This document shows positions 1 to 8,425 of a stretch of 64,000 bases of DNA, in pieces (position 1 is the stretch's first letter; each line of letters starts with the position of its first letter). Source of the stretch: Streptacidiphilus rugosus AM-16 (GTDB taxonomy: Bacteria > Actinomycetota > Actinomycetes > Streptomycetales > Streptomycetaceae). The DNA is taken from contig NZ_JQMJ01000004.1 in assembly GCF_000744655.1 (NCBI RefSeq), positions 4,588,001 to 4,652,000 of the forward strand, in the 5' to 3' direction. The translations under genes and the position numbers were made by a program. Below the pieces are notes generated by a model. That model did not search any database. It was not told the DNA's origin and saw only the letters and a program-made list of their open reading frames with translations.

Positions 1-1
1 C

Positions 2-517
2 GGCCCGGACGTGGCCCCCGACCGCTACGGCGCGCCCGCCCATCCGCACACCCAGATCCCCACCCCCGAGTCACGCGTCCGCGACGCCTGGGAGCTGGCC
101 TGCATCGACGCCGCACTCGACCGCGGACTGCCGCTGCTCGGCGTCTGCCGCGGCATGCAGCTGCTCAACATCGCCCTCGGCGGTGACCTGACACAGCATC
201 TGCCCGACCTGCTGAACGGCAGCCTGGAGCACTCGCCGGTCCCCGGCGTCTACGGTCGGCACGCCGTCACCGCGCTGCCCGACACCCGGACCGCGGCGAT
301 CCTCGGCACCGAGAAGCTCGACGTGCCGACCTACCACCACCAGGGCGTCGCCAGGCTCGGCCGCGGTCTGCGCGCCTCCGCGCACGCCTTCGACGGCACG
401 GTCGAGGCCGTGGAGGGCGAGGGCCCCGGCTTCCTGCTCGCGGTCCAGTGGCACCCGGAGCAGGGCGACGACTTCCGGCTGGCCCGGGCCCTGGTGGACG
501 CGGCGGCCGCGAACTGA
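2..517 (+). CDS. Gamma-glutamyl-GABA hydrolase family protein (peptidase C26), 5' end missing
   Basis: Class I glutamine-amidotransferase fold of the PuuD-like C26 family, which cleaves gamma-glutamyl amides in the cytoplasm. The reading frame is open to the left edge and begins inside the GPDVAP..YG segment that normally lies about 60-70 residues from the start, so the true start is outside the window. The nucleophile elbow LGVCRGMQ is visible (Cys at codon 49 of this fragment), and the catalytic His-Glu pair sits in QWHPEQ near the C-terminus. The substrate cannot be told from the sequence. It lies 84 bp upstream of the S9 peptidase on the same strand, without an obvious terminator between them. 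Confidence 0.88.
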   Translation, partial: GPDVAPDRYGAPAHPHTQIPTPESRVRDAWELACIDAALDRGLPLLGVCRGMQLLNIALGGDLTQHLPDLLNGSLEHSPVPGVYGRHAVTALPDTRTAAILGTEKLDVPTYHHQGVARLGRGLRASAHAFDGTVEAVEGEGPGFLLAVQWHPEQGDDFRLARALVDAAAAN

Positions 518-601
518 GGGGTAAGGGGCACGCCGCTCCGCTGCGCGCGAACAACGCGTGATCCCCTGGTCGCGACCGTGCCTCTTGGCGAGACTGACCG
601 C

Positions 602-2659
602 ATGCCAACCGATGAAACGCAGCGTCCCTCACTCTTCCACGACCTGGATGACTTCCTCGCTGTCCCCCGCGTCTCCGGCCTCGCCCTGTCGCCGGACGGG
701 TCGCGCCTGGTGACCACCGTCGCCGAACTCGCCTCGGACCGCACCCGGTTCATCTCCGCGCTCTGGGAGCTCGACCCCCAGGGCGTCCGGCCGGCCCGCC
801 GGCTCACCCGGTCCGGCAAGGGCGAGTCCGCGCCCGCCTTCCGGGCCGACGGCACCCTGCTCTTCGTGTCCGCGCGCCCGGAGGCCGACCCGGCCAAGGG
901 CGAGCCGGAGGCGAAGGACGCGGCGCTGTGGGCGCTGCCCACCGGCGGCGGCGAGGCGCAGCGGGTGCTCAGCCGCCCCGGCGGCGTCGGCGGCTACGTC
1001 GCCGCGCGCGCCTCGGACCGGCTCGCGTTCACCTCGGCCCTGCTCCCGGGCGCCGAGGACACCGAGGCGGACACGAAGCTGCGCACCGCCCGCGAGGAGG
1101 CCAAGGTCAGCGCGCTGCTGCACGAGGGCAACTCCCTGGTGCGGTACTGGGACCAGGATCTGGGACCGGACATCCCGCACGTCTACTCCGTCGCGGGCGA
1201 GACCGAAGGGCTGACCGCCGCCGCGGCCCAGGCCGTCGACTGCGGCGTCAGCGACCCGATGGAGTCCGCCACCGCGGTCTCCCCCGACGGCACGCTGATC
1301 GCCTACTCGGTCCTCGTCGGCGCGGAGAGCGGCGACTTCCGCGACGCCGTCGTGGTCGTCGACGCCGCGACGGGCAAACAGCTGCGCCGGATCGAGGCGG
1401 CCGACGCCGAGTTCGGCGCGCCGGTCTTCACCGCCGACTCGCGCTCGGTGATCGTCCATCGCCAGAGCGTGGGCGACTGGGAGCAGAGCTCGGCCACCAC
1501 GCTCTGGCTGGTCTCCGCCACCGACGAGCAGGACACCGGTCACGACCTGCTCCCCGACTTCGACAACTGGCCGCTCACCGCCGTCGTCTCGCCCGTCGAG
1601 GGCGCCCCCGTCGTCTTCTTCGTCGCGGACGAGCGCGGCCACTCCCCCGTCTTCCGCCTCGACACCGCCGACGGCACGGTCACCCGGCTCACCGCCTCCG
1701 GCGCCTACACCGACGTCGTGGTCTCCCCCGACGGCGAGACGCTGTACGCGCTCCGCAACGGCATCGACAGCCCGCCCGCCCCGGTGCGCCTCGACGCGCG
1801 TCGCGCGGACCAGAGCGAGCCGGTCGCCCTGCCCGCCCCCGGCTCCGTCGGCACGCTCCCGGGCCGGCTGACCGAGGTGCACACCACCGCCGAGGACGGC
1901 ACCGCGCTGCGCGCCTGGCTGGTGCTGCCCGAGGGCGCCTCCGCCGAGCGGCCTGCCCCGTTCCTGCTCTGGGTGCACGGCGGCCCGCAGGGCAGCTGGA
2001 ACGCCTGGACCTGGCGTTGGAACCCGTGGGTCGCCGCCGCCGCGGGTTACGCGGTGCTGCTGCCGGACCCGGCCCTGTCCACCGGCTACGGGCAGCAGAT
2101 GCACGCGCGCGGCTGGGGCGACTGGGGCGGCACGCCGTTCCACGACGTGCTGGCGCTGACCGACGCGGCGCTGGAGCGCGACGACGTCGACCGGGAGCGG
2201 ACCGCCATGATGGGCGGCTCCTTCGGCGGCTACATGGCCAACTGGATCGCCACCCACACCGACCGGTTCAAGGCCATCGTCACCCATGCCAGCCTGTGGA
2301 ACCTGGACTCCTTCGGCGGCACCACCGACGCCCCGTTCTACTGGCGCCGCCACTTCGGCGACCCGCTCACGCGCCCGGAGCGCTACCGCGACTCCTCCCC
2401 GCACCGGCACGCGGCGAACATCCGCACCCCGATGCTGGTCGTCCACGGCGACAAGGACTACCGGGTGCCGATCGGCGAGGCGCTGTCGCTCTGGAACGAC
2501 CTGGTGCGCTTCGAGGTCCCGGCGAAGTTCCTCTACTTCCCCGACGAGGGCCACTGGGTGCTGCGGCCCAACAACGCCAAGGTCTGGTACGGCACGGTGT
2601 TCGCCTTCCTCGCCCACCACGTGCTGGGCGAGGAGTGGCGCCGTCCCGCGCTGGTCTGA
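602..2659 (+). CDS. S9 family prolyl oligopeptidase / acylaminoacyl-peptidase
   Basis: Serine peptidase of 685 residues, a normal length for the family. The N-terminal half (about residues 20-400) has beta-propeller-like repeats with SPDG motifs. The C-terminal alpha/beta-hydrolase domain carries the nucleophile in GGSFGGYM (Ser540), the Asp in HGDKDYRVP and the His in DEGHW. No signal peptide is visible, so it is probably cytoplasmic and degrades or unblocks peptides. The ATG at 602 is preferred over an in-frame GTG at 578, because the family-like sequence starts after it. Neither start has a strong ribosome-binding site. Confidence 0.92.
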   Translation: MPTDETQRPSLFHDLDDFLAVPRVSGLALSPDGSRLVTTVAELASDRTRFISALWELDPQGVRPARRLTRSGKGESAPAFRADGTLLFVSARPEADPAKGEPEAKDAALWALPTGGGEAQRVLSRPGGVGGYVAARASDRLAFTSALLPGAEDTEADTKLRTAREEAKVSALLHEGNSLVRYWDQDLGPDIPHVYSVAGETEGLTAAAAQAVDCGVSDPMESATAVSPDGTLIAYSVLVGAESGDFRDAVVVVDAATGKQLRRIEAADAEFGAPVFTADSRSVIVHRQSVGDWEQSSATTLWLVSATDEQDTGHDLLPDFDNWPLTAVVSPVEGAPVVFFVADERGHSPVFRLDTADGTVTRLTASGAYTDVVVSPDGETLYALRNGIDSPPAPVRLDARRADQSEPVALPAPGSVGTLPGRLTEVHTTAEDGTALRAWLVLPEGASAERPAPFLLWVHGGPQGSWNAWTWRWNPWVAAAAGYAVLLPDPALSTGYGQQMHARGWGDWGGTPFHDVLALTDAALERDDVDRERTAMMGGSFGGYMANWIATHTDRFKAIVTHASLWNLDSFGGTTDAPFYWRRHFGDPLTRPERYRDSSPHRHAANIRTPMLVVHGDKDYRVPIGEALSLWNDLVRFEVPAKFLYFPDEGHWVLRPNNAKVWYGTVFAFLAHHVLGEEWRRPALV

Positions 2660-2660
2660 C

Positions 2661-2684
2661 GGGGCGCTCTGACACGAGCGCCCC
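2661..2684. terminator. Bidirectional hairpin terminator
   Basis: A 9-bp perfect stem, GGGGCGCTC / GAGCGCCCC, with a 6-nt loop lies between the convergent S9 peptidase and SDR genes. Confidence 0.6.
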
Positions 2685-2702
2685 CGCCCGGACGCCGGAC
2701 GG

Positions 2703-3614
2703 TCAGACCGGGTAGCTGACGCCCGTCAACTCCTCCGACGCCGCCCACAGCCGACGCTGTGCGGCGGCGTCGTGGGAGGCGCGGGTCGACCTGGTCGGCT
2801 CCGGTGCGCCGCGCATCTCCCGGAATCCGGAGGGGCCGTAGTACTGCGCGCCCCGTGCCTGCGGATCGGTGGCCGCGCGCAGGGTCGGCAGCGCGCCCAT
2901 GACGGCGGGCTGGGCGAAGAAGGGCTCGACCAGCAGCCGGTTCGCCGGCTGCAGCACGCGCGGCAGATGCCGCGTCAGCTCGGTGCTGGAGTAACCGGGG
3001 TGGGCGGCGAGCGCGACGGCGGCCGCTCCCGAGGCCTCCAGCCGGCGCTGCAGCTCGTAGGCGAAGAGCAGGTTCGCCAGTTTCGACCGGCCGTAGGCGG
3101 TGATCCGGTTGTAGCCGCGCTCGGAGTGCAGGTCCTCGAAGTTCATCCCGCCCCTGGCCATCTGGTGGGCCAGGCTGGCGAGCACGACGATCCGGGCGCC
3201 GGGCACCTCGCGGATCCGGTCCAGGACCAGGCCGGTGAAGGCGAAGTGGCCGAGGTGGTTGGTGCCGAGCTGGAGCTCGAAGCCGTCGGCGGTCCGGCCG
3301 TAGGGCGGGACCATCACACCGGCGTTGTTGATCAGCAGGTCGATCCGCTCGTGCCGGTCGCGCAGCTCGGCGGCCGCGGCACGGACCGACTCCAGGGAGG
3401 CCAGGTCCAGCGCCAGCAGCTCCGTGCTGCCGCCCTGCGCGGCGATCTCCTTGGCGGCCGTCTCGGCGCGCTTCGGGTCGCGGCAGGCGAGCACGACCGT
3501 GGCCCCGCGCGCGGCGAGCACCTTCGCGGTCTCAAGACCCAGGCCGCTGTTCGCGCCGGTGACGACGGCCACGCGGCCGCTCTGGTCGGGTACGTCGGCT
3601 GCGCTCCAGGCCAT
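2703..3614 (-). CDS. SDR family NAD(P)-dependent oxidoreductase (retinol-dehydrogenase-like)
   Basis: Short-chain dehydrogenase of 303 residues. The Rossmann glycine motif TGANSGLG lies near residue 20, NNAG follows in the middle, and the catalytic pair is in YGRSK. The longer C-terminal region with the NHLGHF segment is typical of the WWOX/retinol-dehydrogenase-like branch; the substrate is unknown. The ATG at 3614 was chosen because GGAGGG lies 5 nt upstream of it, whereas the 30 extra codons upstream do not resemble the family. It is divergent from the exonuclease gene, and an AT-rich repeat that may be its operator lies 73-97 bp upstream. Confidence 0.88.
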   Translation of the reverse strand: MAWSAADVPDQSGRVAVVTGANSGLGLETAKVLAARGATVVLACRDPKRAETAAKEIAAQGGSTELLALDLASLESVRAAAAELRDRHERIDLLINNAGVMVPPYGRTADGFELQLGTNHLGHFAFTGLVLDRIREVPGARIVVLASLAHQMARGGMNFEDLHSERGYNRITAYGRSKLANLLFAYELQRRLEASGAAAVALAAHPGYSSTELTRHLPRVLQPANRLLVEPFFAQPAVMGALPTLRAATDPQARGAQYYGPSGFREMRGAPEPTRSTRASHDAAAQRRLWAASEELTGVSYPV

Positions 3615-3686
3615 CGTGGCCCTCCGGATTCCGAAAGCGGGGTCGGCGACGAGGCGACGAGCTGCGCATACGGCGGCACGCCTCGA

Positions 3687-3711
3687 AGTGAACACTGTAA
3701 ACACTGAGAAC
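3687..3711 (-). promoter_or_regulatory. AT-rich direct-repeat operator upstream of the SDR gene
   Basis: On the minus strand this reads CAGTGTTTA immediately followed by CAGTGTTCA, a 9-bp direct repeat that also forms an imperfect AGTG...CACT palindrome. It is strikingly AT-rich for this genome and sits in the divergent promoter region. A TetR-type regulator would be a typical reader, but none is adjacent. Confidence 0.4.
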
Positions 3712-3794
3712 GGTCCGATCCTGCGCCCGCCGCCGTCACGCTGTCAAGCGCGGCGGCCGGTGTGCTGTCACAGCCGTGCGGCAAGATGGGGCCC

Positions 3795-4763
3795 ATGAGC
3801 CGAACCGCCGCCACCGGTGCCGCCGACGCCCCCAGGCTGATGCTGCTGGATTCCGCGAGCCTCTACTACCGCGCCTACTTCGGCGTGCCCGACTCGCTCC
3901 GCTCGCCGCAGGGCGAACCGGTCAACGCGGTGCGCGGGCTGCTCGACTTCATCGCCCGGCTGGTCACCGACCACACCCCGGACCAGTTGGTCGCCTGCAT
4001 GGACGCCGACTGGCGGCCGCAGTGGCGGGTCGACCTGATCCCCAGCTACAAGACCCACCGCGTCGCCGAGGACCCGGCCGCCGCCGAGGCCGGCGAGGAG
4101 GAGACCCCGGACACGCTGGCCCCGCAGATCCCGGTGATCACCGCCGTGCTGGACGCACTGGGCCTGGCCAGGGTCGGCGTCGCGGGCTACGAGGCCGACG
4201 ACGTGATCGGCACCCTCACCGCCCGGCACACCGGCCCGGTCGACGTGGTGACCGGCGACCGCGACCTCTTCCAACTCGTCGACGACGCACGCGGCGTGCG
4301 CATCCTCTACCCGCTCAAGGGCGTGGGCACGCTCCAGCTCACGGACAACGCACTCCTCATGGAGAAGTACGGCGTCACCGGCGCCCAGTACGCCGACATG
4401 GCCGCGCTGCGCGGCGACCCGAGCGACGGCCTCCCCGGCGTGCCCGGCATCGGCGAGAAGACGGCCGCGAAGCTCATCACCCAGTTCGGCGACCTCCCCG
4501 GCATCCAGGCCGCCGCCGTCGACCCGACGGCCAAGCTCACCCCCACCCAGCGCAAGCGCATCACGGACGCCTCGACCTACCTCGCCGTGGCCCCCACCGT
4601 GGTCCGGGTGGCGTCCGACGTCCCCCTCCCCGCCTTCGACCCCGCCCTCCCAGGCGAGCCGCTGGACCCGATGGCGCTGGAGGAGCTCTCCGCCCGCTGG
4701 GGCCTCGGCACCTCCCTGCAGCGCGTGCTGGACGCGCTCGCGCACGCGGGCGCGGCGAGCTGA
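3795..4763 (+). CDS. Stand-alone 5'-3' exonuclease (DNA polymerase I N-terminal-like)
   Basis: A 322-residue flap-nuclease-family protein equivalent to the 5'-nuclease domain of DNA polymerase I, without a polymerase domain. Metal-binding acidic residues appear in LMLLDSAS, CMDADW, GYEADDVIG and TGDRD. A helix-hairpin-helix DNA-binding motif is seen in GVPGIGEKTAAKL. It probably removes RNA primers or flaps during replication and repair. Several in-frame starts lie between 3762 and 3795; the ATG at 3795 is the most family-like but has only a weak GGGG upstream. The next gene starts 10 bp downstream. Confidence 0.9.
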   Translation: MSRTAATGAADAPRLMLLDSASLYYRAYFGVPDSLRSPQGEPVNAVRGLLDFIARLVTDHTPDQLVACMDADWRPQWRVDLIPSYKTHRVAEDPAAAEAGEEETPDTLAPQIPVITAVLDALGLARVGVAGYEADDVIGTLTARHTGPVDVVTGDRDLFQLVDDARGVRILYPLKGVGTLQLTDNALLMEKYGVTGAQYADMAALRGDPSDGLPGVPGIGEKTAAKLITQFGDLPGIQAAAVDPTAKLTPTQRKRITDASTYLAVAPTVVRVASDVPLPAFDPALPGEPLDPMALEELSARWGLGTSLQRVLDALAHAGAAS

Positions 4764-4773
4764 ACCGCCGCCC

Positions 4774-5313
4774 ATGTCCTCGAGAGCGCTGAAGGACGAG
4801 CTCGTGCGGCTGCTCGTGCCGCCCACGGAGCCGTGGGCCGTCCCGGCACCGGACGAGATCGCCCGGTGGTACGGCACGCCCCTGCCCTCGGACTTCCTCT
4901 GGCTGATGGAGAGGTACGGACCGGGATTGGTGTCGGACTACCTCGGGATCCTGCCCCCGGTGGCGGAGGGAGCGACCGGCGAGGTCCACGGAGTCGGCCC
5001 GTGCGCGATCGAGCCGATGGAGGGGTGGGAGGGGATCGAGCCGGAGTACCTCGTGCACGGCGGCCTCTACGGGTGGGGCTGCAACCCCGACGGCGACGGC
5101 ACGTTCTGGAGCACCACCGGCGCGCCGGACGAGTGGCGGGTCGTCGTCTGTCGCCGACACCACGGCCCCTCCGAACCGGCGTGGACCCGTTACGACTGCG
5201 GCATCGTGGAGTTCCTGGTCCGCACGTTCCAGGGGCGGCTGCCGCACAACCCCTTCAGCGGCACCGACCTGTGGGGGAACGCGTCCCCGACCTTCGCCCG
5301 CGAGGCCTGGTAG
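4774..5313 (+). CDS. SMI1/KNR4 (SUKH) family protein
   Basis: A 179-residue protein with the SUKH-fold signature: an N-terminal YGTPLPSDFLWLMERYGPG segment followed by a hydrophobic beta-rich core containing YGWGCNPDGD. Many members are immunity proteins of polymorphic toxin systems, while others are generic actinobacterial proteins. No toxin gene is adjacent, so an immunity role is not supported here. It lies 10 bp behind the exonuclease and probably shares its transcript. Confidence 0.8.
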   Translation: MSSRALKDELVRLLVPPTEPWAVPAPDEIARWYGTPLPSDFLWLMERYGPGLVSDYLGILPPVAEGATGEVHGVGPCAIEPMEGWEGIEPEYLVHGGLYGWGCNPDGDGTFWSTTGAPDEWRVVVCRRHHGPSEPAWTRYDCGIVEFLVRTFQGRLPHNPFSGTDLWGNASPTFAREAW

Positions 5314-5317
5314 CCGA

Positions 5318-5349
5318 CGACCCGCGCCCGGTGTCACGGGCGCGGGTCG
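5318..5349. terminator. Strong hairpin terminator between convergent genes
   Basis: A perfect 13-bp stem CGACCCGCGCCCG / CGGGCGCGGGTCG with a 6-nt loop starts just after the SMI1/KNR4 stop codon and faces the chitinase stop. Confidence 0.75.
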
Positions 5350-5373
5350 CGGTTCCGGCGGGGTGTCGACGCG

Positions 5374-7011
5374 TCAGCGGCCCTGGAGGGACTTGACGTT
5401 GTCGCCGAAAGTCCAGCCCAGGGAGCCGTCCCAGTTGACGGACCAGGTCATCAGGCCCTTCAGCGCGCCGCCGAAGGCGTTCCAGGACTGGCCGACCAGG
5501 CTCGGCGCCATGTAGCCGCCGCCCGCGCCGGACTGGGCCGGCAGGCCGGGGACCTGCTTGTCGTAGGGCACCTTGATCGTGGTGCCCTGGACGACCAGGC
5601 CGTTGTTGAGGCAGGTGGTCTGCGCGGTGAAGCCCTGGACCGTGCCGGCCTGGTAGGAGTCGCCGGAGCAGCCGTACATGCTGCCGTTGTAGTACTGCAT
5701 GTTCAGCCACCACAGCTGACCGTTGTCGGCGTACTTCTTGACGATCGGCAGGTCGGCGCCCCAGATGGACCCGTAGGTGACGCTTCCGCCGGTGACGTAG
5801 GCCGTCTCAGGGGCCATCGTCAGACCGAAACCGGCGGGCATCTGGGACAGCACGCCGTCGATGATGCGCTCCAGGTTGGCCTGGGAGGTGGAGAGCGTGT
5901 TGATGTTCCCGCTGCCGGTGAGCCCGGTCTCGATGTCGATGTCGATGCCGTCGAAGTTGTACTTCTTCAGGATCGGGACGACGGTCGCCACGAACCGGTC
6001 CGCGACGGCGCTGGAGCTCAGGTCGATGCCGGCGGCGGCCCCGCCGATCGACATCAGGATGGTTTCCCCGGCCGCCTTGGCCTGGCACATCTCGGCGGGC
6101 GTGGCCACCTTCACGTTGGTGTCCATGCCGTCCTGCCACTCGACGGTGCCGTCGGAGAGGATCACCGGGAAGGCGGCGTTGACGACGTTGTAGCCGTGCG
6201 CGGCGATCCGGCTGTCGGTGATGGGGATCCAGCCCAGCCCCGGGTGCACGCCGTTGGCGGCGCCGTCCCAGTTCTCCCAGTAGCCCTGGAGGACCTTGCC
6301 GGCCGGCCTCGGCTTCGTGGCGCAGGTCTCGCCGCCCGGCGGTGTCGTCGTGGGCGGAGCCGTGGTCGGCGGCGCGGTGGTGGGCGTCGGGCTGGGGCTG
6401 CCGCTGCCGCTGCCGCCGGGGCCGGTGAGCGACACGTCGTCCGCGTAGTACGTGGGCTGGCCGTACCAGCCGTGCAGGTAGACGGTCACCGAGGTGGTGC
6501 TCGCCCCGGTGGTGAAGGCGACGCTGAGCTGCCCGTACGACGCGTTGCCCGGCGTCCAGGTGGACGGGTCGCTGCTGCCCCCGGTGCCGGTCGCGCCCAC
6601 GTAGACGTAGCTGCCCTGGACGTAGGCGCTCAGCGTGTACTGGGAGTTGGGCTGCACGCTGATGGTCTGGGTGCACTGGGCGTCGTCCTGGCCGACCGGT
6701 GTGGCCTTGAGCGCCGACGTGCCGGAGTGGACCGGACTGCCGACGACCGTGCCCGAACCGGCCGAACAGGTCCAGCCGGTGAGGCCGTTCTCGAATCCAG
6801 GGTCGGCCACCAGGTTGGCGACCGCGGCACCGGCGCTGACGGAGCCGGCCACGAGAAGGCCGGCGCCGACGACGACGGCGGCGCTCACGGCGGCGAGCGA
6901 ACGCCGCAGCGGGATCGATCCGTGCCCGGCGCGGCTGCTCGGGTTCGACTGCGATGCGCGTTCCACGACCGCCCTCCTCGGGCGGGCCGTGCGCGACCTC
7001 CGACGGAACAT
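5374..7011 (-). CDS. Secreted GH18 chitinase with N-terminal carbohydrate-binding module
   Basis: A 545-residue exo-protein. An arginine-rich n-region and a hydrophobic helix ending near an AGAAVA-type cleavage site (about residues 28-62) form the signal peptide. A CBM-like beta-sandwich (about 63-195, beginning NLVADPGFENG) is followed by a Pro/Thr linker (about 200-230) and a GH18 catalytic domain to the end. The DxxDxDxE motif is intact in DGIDIDIE, with Glu361 as the acid. It hydrolyses chitin outside the cell. The ATG at 7011 has AAGGGAG 7 nt upstream; the longer frame upstream is not family-like. A DasR-type palindrome lies about 130 bp upstream, consistent with N-acetylglucosamine control. 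Confidence 0.94.
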   Translation of the reverse strand: MFRRRSRTARPRRAVVERASQSNPSSRAGHGSIPLRRSLAAVSAAVVVGAGLLVAGSVSAGAAVANLVADPGFENGLTGWTCSAGSGTVVGSPVHSGTSALKATPVGQDDAQCTQTISVQPNSQYTLSAYVQGSYVYVGATGTGGSSDPSTWTPGNASYGQLSVAFTTGASTTSVTVYLHGWYGQPTYYADDVSLTGPGGSGSGSPSPTPTTAPPTTAPPTTTPPGGETCATKPRPAGKVLQGYWENWDGAANGVHPGLGWIPITDSRIAAHGYNVVNAAFPVILSDGTVEWQDGMDTNVKVATPAEMCQAKAAGETILMSIGGAAAGIDLSSSAVADRFVATVVPILKKYNFDGIDIDIETGLTGSGNINTLSTSQANLERIIDGVLSQMPAGFGLTMAPETAYVTGGSVTYGSIWGADLPIVKKYADNGQLWWLNMQYYNGSMYGCSGDSYQAGTVQGFTAQTTCLNNGLVVQGTTIKVPYDKQVPGLPAQSGAGGGYMAPSLVGQSWNAFGGALKGLMTWSVNWDGSLGWTFGDNVKSLQGR

Positions 7012-7141
7012 GCTGTGCTCCCTTCCCGCCGAGCGCCATGGCCATGACCAGCACGTGGGGGTGCGACGCCCGGCTCCGGGTGAGGTGGGATATGTGGGGC
7101 TATGCCGAGCCGGATCGTAGAAGCGGCGGCGGGACCCGTCA

Positions 7142-7157
7142 ATAGGTCTGGACCAAT
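7142..7157. promoter_or_regulatory. dre-like DasR operator upstream of the chitinase gene
   Basis: ATAGGTCTGGACCAAT contains the palindromic core GGTCTGGACC and matches 12 of 16 positions of ACTGGTCTAGACCACT, the DasR-responsive element that controls chitin-use genes in Streptomyces. It lies about 130 bp upstream of the chitinase start. Confidence 0.65.
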
Positions 7158-7218
7158 AGCGATCGAGGAGGCCCCGCGTACCGCAGGAGTGATGCTCGGC
7201 ACAAGCCAACGATCCCTG

Positions 7219-7230
7219 TGGTGTGGACCA
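7219..7230. promoter_or_regulatory. Second, weaker dre-like site upstream of the XRE regulator
   Basis: TGGTGTGGACCA matches 10 of 12 positions of the TGGTCTAGACCA core. It lies in the same 311-bp divergent region, about 92 bp before the XRE gene, and could link that gene or the chitinase to aminosugar signalling. Confidence 0.35.
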
Positions 7231-7322
7231 ACTAGGATGAGCGCACAGGACGCTGACTGTTCATCTCCGCGCGTGCCGGTCAGGGCGCCACGCGGTCGGT
7301 CGGGCGCTCCGGAGAGGTGAGC

Positions 7323-7754
7323 ATGTCCGCGACCGGGCCCGAGAGCTCGACTCTCGCCGCAAGGATAGACAAGCTGTTCGACGTGGTCCGACGACCGGAC
7401 CGGGAGCAGTACAGCCACGAGGAGGTGGCCCGCGCCTGCCGCGAGGCGACCGGCGACACCTTCTCCGCGACCTATCTCTGGCAGCTCCGGACGGGGCGGC
7501 GGGACAATCCGACGAAGCGTCACCTGGAGGCCCTTGCGGGGTTCTTCCAGGTGCCGCCGGCGTACTTCTTCGACGACAGGCAGAGCGCCAGGATCGGCGA
7601 GGAGCTGACCCTGCTGGGCGCGCTCAGGGACGCGGGGGTGCGCGAACTCGCCCTGCGCGCCGTGACGCTGTCCCCCGAGGGGCTTGGCACGATCAGCGAC
7701 ATGATCGAGGTGATCGCCAGGCGCGAGGCGAACGCGAAGGAGACCCGCGAGTAG
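7323..7754 (+). CDS. XRE-family helix-turn-helix regulator
   Basis: A 143-residue DNA-binding protein. The HTH region lies at about residues 28-80 (YSHEEVARACRE ... ATYLWQLRTGRR ... LEALAGFFQVPPAYFF) and is followed by a short helical C-terminal region. The ATG at 7323 has GGAGAG with normal spacing; a GTG at 7317 would sit directly on that site. It is the first gene of a trio with the IrrE-like and MAB_1171c-family genes, an arrangement common in Streptomyces, where the metallopeptidase-like protein may act on the regulator. Its targets are unknown. Confidence 0.85.
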   Translation: MSATGPESSTLAARIDKLFDVVRRPDREQYSHEEVARACREATGDTFSATYLWQLRTGRRDNPTKRHLEALAGFFQVPPAYFFDDRQSARIGEELTLLGALRDAGVRELALRAVTLSPEGLGTISDMIEVIARREANAKETRE

Positions 7755-7873
7755 CGGGCCGATCACGCCATGCTCCGCGCAGCCTGACTGATTTCGGGCA
7801 AACGGGTGGCTTCCCGCAGAAGCGGAGCACTCGTAGGATTCCTGCTCGGGTGGGGTCGGCCGAGGGGAAGAAC

Positions 7874-8425
7874 GTGCGCGAGCCGGACGGCGCGGAGCGG
7901 GAACTGTGGGGGCGCAGTCGTCGGATCGCCGACGCCTTACCGCTGCCCGAGCCGTTCGACGTACAGGTCCTGGTCGACGCACTGGCCGCGCGGCGCGGCC
8001 GGCCGATCGAGCTGGTGCCGCTGTCCGGCGCGCGCCAGTCCGCCTGCGGGGTGCTGGTGAGCACCGACCGCGCCGACTACATCGGTTATCCGCTGGCCAC
8101 CACGGTCCTGCACCAGCAGCACATCGTGCTGCACGAGATCGGTCACCTGCTGTGCGAGCACGCCGGGGGGTCGGGCTCGGCGGACGCCGTCGCCCGCAGC
8201 CTGACGACACAGCTCAGCGACGAGCTGGTGAGCCGCGTGCTCGGCCGGACGGCCTACGACGAGCACGAGGAGCGGGAGGCCGAGCTGATCGCCACGCTCG
8301 CGCTCCAGCGGGCCGTGCACCGGCCGTCGGCCGAAGCGCGTCCCGGCCCGCTGGCCGGTCGCGTGCTGCGGCTCGGACACGTCTTCGGCCGCCCGCTCCG
8401 ACGCCGTCCCACACCCGATGGATGA
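7874..8425 (+). CDS. ImmA/IrrE-type metallopeptidase-like protein
   Basis: A 183-residue protein with the zinc motif HEIGH (His87, Glu88, His91) and an EAELIA segment about 45-50 residues later that could supply the third ligand. Relatives (ImmA of ICEBs1, IrrE of Deinococcus) cleave a partner XRE repressor, and here such a regulator is encoded just upstream. The GTG at 7874 is chosen because GAGGGG lies 6 nt before it. Residue 22 is encoded by TTA (7937-7939), the rare bldA-dependent leucine codon, so translation may be tied to development. The stop overlaps the next start by 8 nt. Confidence 0.8.
   Translation: MREPDGAERELWGRSRRIADALPLPEPFDVQVLVDALAARRGRPIELVPLSGARQSACGVLVSTDRADYIGYPLATTVLHQQHIVLHEIGHLLCEHAGGSGSADAVARSLTTQLSDELVSRVLGRTAYDEHEEREAELIATLALQRAVHRPSAEARPGPLAGRVLRLGHVFGRPLRRRPTPDG

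Noticed and set aside
629..2620. A long minus-strand frame opposite the S9 peptidase
   Set aside because: Composition is Gly/Arg/Val/Ala-rich without family features, while the plus strand encodes a complete peptidase.
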